Of a stretch of DNA of 38,674 nt, positions 14,310-25,800 are shown piece by piece. Location: positions 1,732,957 to 1,771,630 of the forward strand of contig BJOX01000007.1 in NCBI GenBank assembly GCA_009731375.1, read 5' to 3'. The notes beneath the pieces are model-generated. The model made no database searches and was not told where the DNA came from. It saw only the letters and a program-made list of their open reading frames with translations. The stretch is from Paulinella micropora (Eukaryota > Cercozoa > Imbricatea > Euglyphida). The translations under genes were made by a program, and so were the position numbers. Position 1 is the stretch's first letter; every line of letters starts with the position of its first letter.

Positions 14310-15573
14310 GTAAACTGGAGAAGAGGAAGTGAATGGGAGTGCACAGTGGAGATAGTTTTCTCGAGAAGATATACAATCACGGAGATAGATGTGTGTATAT
14401 ATATATATATACATATATATATGTATATATATATGTATGTGTGTAGATGTATAATTTTGCAATTTCACGGCCGTTTCCCACCGTTACGCTATTGTGCATG
14501 GTGTATTGTTTATTGTGCAGCAGTTGCCAGTCACAAGATGGAGAAGGAAGTGAAGGAAGTGATAAGTGGAGACAGGTATGTATGTTTGTATGTATGTATG
14601 TATGTATGTGTGTATGTATTATGTATGTATGTTTGTATCTATGTATGTATGTATGTAGCCATGTATGTATGTATGTATGTATGTGTATGTATGTATGTAT
14701 GTAGCCATGTGTGTATGTATGTATGGGAAGTGAAGGAAGTGATAAGTGGAGACAGGTATGTATTCGTGTATGTATGTATGTATGTATGTATGTATGTATG
14801 TGTGTATGTATGTAGCCATGTATGTATGTTTGTATCTATGTATGTATGTATGTATGTATATGTATGTAGCCATGTATGTAGCCATGTATGTATGTATGTA
14901 TGTAGCCATGTATGTATGTATGTATATAAATAGATACAAACATACATACACATACATACATACATACATACATGCATGGCTACATACATACATACATACA
15001 TACATGCATGGCTACATACATACATACATACATGTTTTTATGTAGCTCTCCTGAGAAGAACATCACATACATACATACATACATACACATACATACATAC
15101 ATACATACATTGTTTGTGTGTAGTTGTCCTGAGAAGAATAATCACGCAGATACACATACATACATTACATACATACATACTTACATACATACATACATAC
15201 ATACATACTAACATACATACTTACATACATACATACATACATACATTGTTTGTGTGTAGTTGTCCTGACAAGAACAATCACGCAGACACACATACATACA
15301 TTACATACATACATACTTACATACATACATACATACATGGTTTGTATGCAGTTGTCCTGAGAAGAACAATCACGCAGATACACATACATACATTACATAC
15401 ATACATACACACATACATACATACATACATTGGTTGTATGCAGTTGTCCTGAGAAGAACAATCACGCAGATACACATACATACATACTAACATACATACA
15501 TACATTGTTTGTGTGTAGTTCTCCTGAGAAAAACAATCACGCAGATACGGGCGACCAAGGTATGTATATATGT

Positions 15574-15633
<60 letters not shown>

Positions 15634-15716
15634 TGTATGTATCTGACAATAACAATCACGCAGATACGGAAGACCAAGGTGTATACACACACACACACTA
15701 TATATATATATATATA

Positions 15717-15768
<52 letters not shown>

Positions 15769-15841
15769 ATCTGAGAAGAACAATCACGCAGATACGGAAG
15801 ACCAAGGTGTATACATGTATATATAAATATATATATACATA

Positions 15842-15877
<36 letters not shown>

Positions 15878-15934
15878 TATATGTATGTATGTATCTGAGA
15901 AGAACACTCACGCAGATACGGAAGACTAAGGTGT

Positions 15935-15997
<63 letters not shown>

Positions 15998-16134
15998 CAT
16001 CTGAGAAGAATAATCACGCAGATAAGGAAGACCAAGGTGTATACATGTGTATATATATATATGTATGTATGTATGTATGTATCTATCTATCTATCTGAGA
16101 AGAATAATCACGCGGATACGGAAGACCAAGGTGT

Positions 16135-16220
<86 letters not shown>

Positions 16221-16363
16221 GTATCTGAGAAGAACAATCACGCAGATACGGAAGACCAAGGTGTATACATATATATATGTATGTATGTATGTATGTATCT
16301 GAGAAGAACAATCACGCAGATATGGAAGACCAAGGTGTATACATATATATATATATATACATA

Positions 16364-16396
<33 letters not shown>

Positions 16397-16543
16397 CTGA
16401 GAAGAACAATTACGCAGATACGGAAGACCAAGGTGTATACATATATATATAATATATATATGTATATATATATATGTATATATGTATGTATGTATGTATG
16501 TATCTGAGAAGAGCAATTACGCAGATACGGAAGACCAAGGTGT

Positions 16544-16598
<55 letters not shown>

Positions 16599-19553
16599 TG
16601 TATGTATATATATGTCTGTATGAATATATATATATATATATAATATATATATGCATGTCTGTCTAAGTGTATATATATATATGCATGTCTGTCTACGTGT
16701 GTATGTATGTATGTATGTATGTATATATGTATGTATATACGCTCAGTCTCGCAAACACATCAGAACAACCTGGCCTTATGTATGTATGTATGTATGTAAT
16801 GTAATGTAATGTAATGTAATGTAATGTAACCTGGCCTTATGTATGTATGTATGTATGTACGTATGTATGTATGTAATGTATGTAACTGCAATGTAATGTA
16901 ATGTAATGTATGTATTTCTGTATGTATGTATGTATGTATGTATGTATGTATGTAGGTGAAGGCAATGTCAAGCTCGAGTCCTCTCAGGTATGTATCTATG
17001 TATGTAATGTATGTATGTAATGTATGTATGTAATGTATGTATGTATGTAATGTAGGTATGTAATGTATGTACGTAATGTATGTATGTAATGTGTAATGTA
17101 TGTAATGTATGTATATATGTATGTATGTACGTACGTACGTTGTATGTATGTATGTATGTATGTGATGTATGTAATGTCTGTATGTATGTAATGTATGTAT
17201 GTCATGTATGTGTGTATGTAAGTACGTACGTACGTTGTATGTATGTTATGTATGTTATGTATGTATGTATGTATGTATGTATATAATTTATGTATGTATG
17301 TATGTATGTAATGTATGTATGTGTGTATGTATGCTGTATGTATGTATGTACGTATGTATGTATGTTAACAGATTGTACCTGACTATTACACTCAACCCGC
17401 CCACCTGGTATGTATGTATTGTATGTATGTATATATGTATGTATATGTATGTGTATGTATGTATGTATGTATGTATGTATGTATGTATGTACGTACGTAC
17501 GTACACGTACGTACGTACGTATGTATGTATGTATGTACCTTCCCACCTGGTCGCATCCTGGTAGAAAGAAAGAAAGAGAGAAAGAAAGAATGAAAGAGAG
17601 AGAGAGAGAGAAAGAAAGAAAGAAAGGAGGGGGGAAAGGGAGGAAGAAAGGAAGGAAGGTATAGATATAGATATAGATATAGATGCAGATGTAGATAGAG
17701 ATAGAGATATAGATAAAGATATAGATGTACATATGTCGCCGAGCAAGCCGCGGAAAGCCTTCTATCTATAGCTATATATCTATATCTATATATCTATATC
17801 TATATCTATATCCATATCTATATCTATACCTATACCTACATCTATATCAAGCTGTGAACAACAACTTGCCGTGTAGAGATATCAGCTGGAACGCTATCTA
17901 TCTATATCTATACCTATACCTATATCTACACCTATACCTATACCTACATCTATATCTATACCTATACCTATATCTATATCAAGCTGTGAACAACAACTTG
18001 CCGTGTAGAGATATCAGCTGGAAAGCTATCTATCTATCTATCTATCTTTAGGGGATGGTGTGGGTGTGCTGGGCCCGTGGTGGGGTGCCTTATGTGTGCC
18101 TAGCCATACGCCTATAAGTCACATGCCGAAATAGCGACGGGAAGCACAATCCTGTTCCCTCAGGGTGCCCTTTCTCGCTTGTTGAGCCCGGAATAAAACC
18201 CACAGTGCTCTGTCGGTTTATACTAGACTGTCGAACAGTCTCGAAACTCCATCTGCTTACTGGGTCCTCTGTAATGGAGGTGGGAGCTCGTTCTGCAAGG
18301 GGCGCTTATGGAACGAGCCCTGGCCCCGCCTGGTACTAGGGAGGTTTGGTATCGCCTGTATCAGTCCCTTCGTGCAAACATCACGGCTTAACTGGGCATA
18401 TTAGTACTTTACCCGCAGACTTCCTTGGTTGACGAAATCAGAAGCTCCTTTTTTCTGACATTAGTCGATATCTCATCTCTCTCTTTCTCTTTATCTCTCT
18501 CTCTATATTTATATATATATGTAATATTTATATATATATATATCTGTATATCTATATCTATCCCTATCTCTATATTAGAACGATCAAAGCGTTGAAAACA
18601 GCGCTGCGAACAACAGCTTGCCGTGTAGATACCTATATCTATCTCTATCTCTCTATCTCTATATTAGAACGATCAAAGCCTTAAGAACAGCGCTGCGAAC
18701 AACAGCTTGCCGTGTAGAGATCTATCTCTATCTCTATCTCTCTATCTCGATATTAGAACGATCAAAGCGTTGCGAACAGCGCTGCGAACAACAGCTTGCC
18801 GTGTAGAGACAGCAGCTCCCTGAACGAGTCAAGCCACGCGCAACAAGAAGAGGAAAATCAGGAGGAGGAGGTGAGATACGTAATGGATTGATTGCTTGGT
18901 TGGTTGGTTGCTTTGGTTGCTTTGGTTGGTTGGTTTGGCTGGTTTGGTTGGTTTGGTTGGTTGGTTTGGTTGCTTGGTTGGTTGCTTGCTTGTTTGCTTG
19001 CTTGGTTGGTTTCTTGGTTGGTTGCTTGGTTGCTTGGTTGCTTGGTTTGGTTGCTTGGTTGCTTGCTTGGTTGCTTGCTTGGTTGCTTGCTTGGTTGGCT
19101 GGGTTGGCTGGTTGGTTGGTTGGTTGATGGATTGATGGATTCATTGATTCATTGATTGATTGGTTGATTGATTGGTTGGTTGGTTGGTTGGTTGGTTGGT
19201 TGGTTATGTGGTTATGTATGTATGTATGTATGTATCTATGTATGTATCTATGTATGCAGGAGAGCGAGGAGGACGGACAAGAGGAGGAGGTACATACATA
19301 TACATACATACGTACATATACATACATACATACATACACGTACACGTACATACATACACATACATACATACATACATAACATATACATAACATACATATA
19401 TACATAACTTACATAAATAACATACATAACATACATAACAGTCATACGTGCATTACATACATGCATACATACATAACATACATACATACATACATGCAGG
19501 ACGAAGAAGTATCCGTAGTCGTCAATGTCAAGGTACTCTCTCTCTCTCTCTCT

Positions 19554-19643
<90 letters not shown>

Positions 19644-19652
19644 CTTTTTTTT

Positions 19653-19697
<45 letters not shown>

Positions 19698-20680
19698 NNN
19701 NNNNNNNNNNNNNNNNNNNNNNNNNNNNNNNNNNNNNNNNNNNNNNNNNNNNNNNNNNNNNNNNNNNNNNNNNNNNNNNNNNNNNNNNNNNNNNNNNNNN
19801 NNNNNNNNNNNNNNNNNNNNNNNNNNNNNNNNNNNNNNNNNNNNNNNNNNNNNNNNNNNNNNNNNNNNNNNNNNNNNNNNNNNNNNNNNNNNNNNNNNNN
19901 NNNNNNNNNNNNNNNNNNNNNNNNNNNNNNNNNNNNTTTTTTATACCCTCTGGCCTCACTTTTGCCTTTTTGTCCCCGCTGCTGCCCACTGTTGCCTTTT
20001 TGTTCCCGCTGCTGCCCACTGTTGCCTTTTTGTTCCCGCTGCTGCCCCACTGTTTCCTTTTTGTCCCTGCTGCTGCCCCACTTTTGCCTTTTTGTCCCCG
20101 CTGCTGCCTCCCCGTTGCCTTTTTTTGTTCCCGCTGCTGCCTGACTGCTGCCTTTTTGTGCCCGCTGATGCCTCGCTGTTTCCTTTTTGTCCCTGCTGGC
20201 AGTGCTGCTGCCCCACTCTTTCCTTTTTGTCCCTGCTGCTGCCCCACTTTTGCCTTTTTGTCCCCGCTGCTGCCTCACTACTGCCTTTTTGCTCCACCCT
20301 GTCGCACAGAATGACGGCCGACGCTTCACTAAGGCTGCCTTACTTAGTACCGTAAGAGAGAGAGAGAGAGAGAATAGCAGAGGGAAAGAAATACTTAGTA
20401 CCGTAAGAGAGAGAGAGAGAATACTTAGTACCGTAAGAGAGAGAGGCCAGGACCTGGGCTTGTCCATTCCCACATACTTATGCATATACATTTTCTTATG
20501 TGCATATAGGCGTTTAAATAACAAAAACTTTCCTTATGATACGTACGTACATAAACACATATACTTGTGCGTATGCATGTTTTATCATACGCACGTACAT
20601 ATACACACAGAGAGTGACATGTAAATTTCTAAGGGTACAGAAACGCATGTATCTTACGGTAGATAGATAGATAGATAAAT

Positions 20681-20759
<79 letters not shown>

Positions 20760-21381
20760 TACATACACTTACTTGCACCAGCGTTATGATACGCTGCGAA
20801 TCCAAGGAGAATTTTTGGAATGGAAAAAAAACACACACACACACAGTTTTGTTTTGTTTTGTTTTTGTTTAATCTGTGTTTTATTCTGTCCTTTTTTTTT
20901 TTTTTTGCGCCGAAATCATGCTGTCTATTGTTTTATCTGCTTTGTTTTTTCTGTCCCAAAATTGCTTTCTGTTGTTTTTGTATTGTGTGGTGCTGTCCCG
21001 TAGGACGGCTGGGATCTACTTGTTTTATCTGTTTTGTTGTTGTTGTTGTTGTTTCGTTTCGTTTTGTTTTGTTTTGTCTACTGTTTTGTTTTATCTGTTT
21101 TCTTTTAAAATGGTTTTGTTCCCTGTTTTGTGTTCTGTGTTGTCCCCACAGTAGGCGCAGCAAGCAGAGGACGGCTGGCAACTACTTTTGTTTAATCTGT
21201 TTTGTTTTCAAATTGTTTTGTTTTCGTTTGTCTTGTTTTGTTTTGTTTTGTTTCATCTATTTTCTTTTAAAATTGTTTTGTCAAAACAGTGTGGTGTTGT
21301 CCCCACAGGAGGCAGAAAGCAGCTATCGTGTCTTGTTTTATCTATATCGTTTTGTTTTGTCTCTTGTTTTTCTATCTAAAC

Positions 21382-21444
<63 letters not shown>

Positions 21445-21488
21445 TTATCTATTGGTTTTGGCAGGAGGCGGAACAAGCAGAGGATGTT

Positions 21489-21552
<64 letters not shown>

Positions 21553-21608
21553 CAGATAGATAGATAGATATTATCTATTGGTTTTGGCAGGAGGCGGAAC
21601 AAGCAGAG

Positions 21609-21644
<36 letters not shown>

Positions 21645-21687
21645 TTATTTATTGTTTTGGCAGGAGGCGGAACAAGCAGAGGATGTT

Positions 21688-21752
<65 letters not shown>

Positions 21753-21824
21753 TGATTGATTGAGAGATAGATAGATAGATATAATCTATTGTTTTGGCAG
21801 GAGGCGGAACAAGCAGAGGACGGC

Positions 21825-21878
<54 letters not shown>

Positions 21879-21928
21879 TTATCTATTGGTTTTGACAGGA
21901 GGCGGAACAAGCAGAGGACGGCTGGGAA

Positions 21929-21983
<55 letters not shown>

Positions 21984-22795
21984 TTATCTATGGTTTTGGC
22001 AGGAGGCGGAACAAGCAGAGGACGGCTGGGAACTCCTGCACGAGGTTGACATGGATATGTGTGTGTGTGTTTATGTGTGTGTGTGTTTGTGTGTGTGTGG
22101 TTAGTGTTGTTCTTGTTGTTGTTGTTGTGTGTGTGTGTGGGGGGGGGGGGGGGGGTTTTTAAAANNNNNNNNNNCTCGTTATTTTCCTATGCCCCCGATG
22201 CTGCTTCAGTATTTTCTCGGTGTGCGTATGTATATGCATGTGTGTTGTCTGTGCTTGCACGTGTTTGACAGGGTTAAAGCGATTCTTTCCAGGCAAAGTC
22301 TAACTGTTAGGTTTGGCAGTAGTAGGTCGTTTGACAGCTGTCAAAACCAGCCATGAGAAGTTCCTTGTCCTTAATCACAATGAGCAACGAGTTCAAACTC
22401 TTCGTTCTCAGCCGGTTCTGATCTTGAGGGCGTGTGTAGTGGCTCGTTTAAAAACTCTTATCAAGAGCTCCCGAATGAGCCATAACACAGGCTGTAGATG
22501 CAAACATTGACTGAGATCGAAGCGTTGAAGTCATTGTTCGTTGTGCTTAAGACATAGCAACTTCTCATGGTATTCCTAGGACCATTCCAACGCCGGAATA
22601 GTCCAGCTTAAAACTCAACATTTTCCATCTGTGTTTGGTGCTATTGCAATGTTAAAGCCGCCGTTGCCAAGCTCAGGAAGGGATGGGAAGGGCTCAGGTT
22701 AAGAGCTTTTCAGTGGTGTGCTGAGCGTTTTGTAATAATAATAGTAATAGTGATGAGGCTCAGGACAACTGCGCGCTCTGCATTTCCGTATCTCA

Positions 22796-22883
<88 letters not shown>

Positions 22884-25800
22884 TATATATGTAGATCGAG
22901 AAAAATGAGTTTTGAAGCTTGGGCTGTTTTGAAATGTGAATGTGCGCAGTAATAGTATGCGATATCAATGATGTGAGTCAGTGATGCAGTGTGGTGCAGA
23001 TCGGTCTCTCACTCAGATATCAGATAAGATAAAATAAGATGTTGAAGATAGAGATAAGATAAGATAAGATAAGATCCTTCCACTAAGACACCTGTACTGT
23101 AGTCATACAGATATGCGTGTGCCTCCTATTTATATACATTGCATACGTTTTCAACTATATTATATCAGTATCATAATAGTATTGATGTGAAAGTGACTAA
23201 GTAGGAATATATGCAGGGTTGACTTTTGTTTTGTTTTGTTTTTAATTTGATACTCTATGTTGAAGTTTGCCATATCCGACCTTGTATCCTTCCGCTCGAC
23301 CCATTTGTGAACCCATGCAGCCTGGCCAGCTATGCGCCATAAGTAATTCAATAGTACATATCTGAAAACATGAAAGTTAAATGGCAAGCTATTAATATCC
23401 AGCTTTGACCTCATCGTTCTCCATCAATCGTGGCGATCCATCTATCCCTTGCACTGACAGAATATATATCACTTGATCATATATTCAACATTTAATGAAC
23501 AACAATGAATGATATGATAAAATGATAATTTTAATAAGTAATAGGTAATCATCTAAATAAAGATATTGACTGTTATGATACTATTGATAAGTACTAGTCA
23601 ACTGGAAAGAAGAATTCACTCTGACCCAGAAAAGAAACCGACTTTGACTACTATTAAAAAAAAATACTATAATTTAAGGCGTTGTGACATAGGTATATTA
23701 ATATAACTTCCTTTTCAAGAACAGTGGTGAAGAACCGGAAGAATGTAAGATTCTGAATTTGATGCGTCGTGAACATAGGTAACTTCCGGTCACGGTTCAA
23801 GAACAGGAGGAAGAAAACTTGAAAAATTTGAAAGCCGACAATATTAATAACTTCAGGCGAAATTAACTGTACTATGATCACCTGTATTAATATTAATAAT
23901 AAACTTCACTTGAACTATCAATCTTAGGTCACTGTTCAACTTAAGTCATATGTATTTTTAACCCCCCCCCCCCCTTGGGGTCTTTAGTGGATTCGCCGGT
24001 TTAAAAATAATGAAACGCCAGTATACATTTAAAATCTTCAGATCACGCTGATTCAGAATCTACAATCGATTTTAAATTATTTTTAGTAGTTTTGACAAAC
24101 GAAGCATTTGAAGTTGTAAAAAAGTGAATATTTATTTCTTGTGGAAAATTTTTCGAAAACTTTGTCAAAAAGACAGGTCTGTGCCGTAATTTTGTTCCTG
24201 ATTTAATGTGGTAAAAAAATTATTTGCAACCACGATTATGATTAAAGAATCTGTTTTTGCTCAGTGTTATTTTCTTAGCTTTTGAACTATTGAATGTTAT
24301 ACAATGCATCTCGATAAATAATTTAATTTCCAATTTTGAGAAATTTTCAACATCTCTGAGACACACAGAGTCAGCCGGAAAACAATCCCTTAAGGGCAGC
24401 TGAACGAGCAAACAAAAATTTGTTGTAACGATTTCTAAAACAATTGACGGTCCTGACAGCTCCTAAATAGGTCGGGCGAGTCCTAAAACACTATACCTTC
24501 AAATCTACGTAGTTTTTGTTGAAAAATCACACGAACTCCAAAAGGAAAATAATCAAAACTTTTTTGACATTCCGACATCTTGGACTTGCATGCCTCCAGG
24601 AATGAAGAATGCACATCACATTTTCAATACTTTTGTATCTATCGTAAGTATATGTCAGTGAGACATGATTACACTAAAAAAACTGTAGAACCAAGGTCCA
24701 GGAAAATATACAGACATGTGTAGGTCAGACAGGTGAAATTGTGAAAATCCACTTTTTGGTTTGTAGGTTCTAGGCAAAATAAACAAAAATCCTTTGGTGG
24801 ATCTTTAGTTTATGATAATACAAGATGATTCCAGTACTTAAAAGTCTTAAAACTGATGAATACTAAGATGTATATGTTCCCAAAACCAGAAAAATGCTGG
24901 TTTTGTGATTTTTAGTTTTTGTATTCCACAGACATTTACAGATTACATAAAGTTGGAGAAATACGTTTAATGATAATACAAAATGATTCGCCTATTCATA
25001 TGTGCAAGAAATAATACTCAAGCTTCGAATGCTTCGTTTTTTACAACTTCAAATGCAAGAAATAATACTCAAGCTTTAGTTTATGATAATACAAGATGAT
25101 TCCAGTACTTAAAAGTCTTAAAACGGGTGAATACTAAGATGTATATGTTCCCAAAACCAGAAAAATGCTGGTTTTGCAATTTTGAGTTGTTGTATTCAGA
25201 CATTTACAGATTACATAAAGTTGGAGAAATACGTTTAATGATCATACAAAATGATTCCGCTATTCACCTGTGCAAGAAATAATACTCAAGGTACGAAATA
25301 TGAGATTTTCATGTTTCGACAAGGAAAAAATAAGCGGTTTTCTCCTCGCTGGTTTGTAGCCTACAAATGAAAGTATTAAGAAATATTTTGTACAAGTGAT
25401 GAAAAACACTGAAGGTTGCTGTCTACATATTTAGATACCTATGATATGCTTTGTGCTAAGAGATATCTGATGCACTCAGGGAACCCTCCCCTCTGAGCTT
25501 TTTCCTAGGCTGGCCGGGCCAGGACAAGAACCACGAAAATCAGAGAATTTCTTTGCATTTTTTCCAGTCAAGATAGTGTCAAAAAGTTGGGAAAGAAGCT
25601 TTCGTTTGTTAATGGACCTTGACATACAACAGTAAGATTTTCAAAGATAGCTTCCTGCCGACATGTAAAATAAACCCATAACTAAGAAATATAGTTAAAA
25701 CCATATTGAACAACTTTTTTAAGTCAAATTTGTTCGAGTCACAGGGGAAAAAAAACCAGGAAAAATCTCCTCCTAAACTACTGCACCTTTTTTCAAACCG

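Noticed and set aside
15046-16539. CRISPR-like array of about 37-nt repeats with spacers
   Set aside because: The spacers are microsatellites, the repeats carry coding sequence with splice sites, and the context is eukaryotic.
17735-17762. Coding-looking block (AEQAAES in one frame)
   Set aside because: No donor follows and the phase cannot be settled.
18888-19155. Three overlapping Trp/Leu-rich frames
   Set aside because: Readthrough of TTGG/TTGC repeats in an intron.
20782-20832. Frame [14 protein letters not shown] after a possible acceptor
   Set aside because: No GT donor before the CA tract; skipping it keeps the phase.
20820-21389. 189-codon Phe/Cys-rich membrane-like frame
   Set aside because: Produced by GTTTT-rich intron sequence; it contains degenerate exon-21 copies in another frame.
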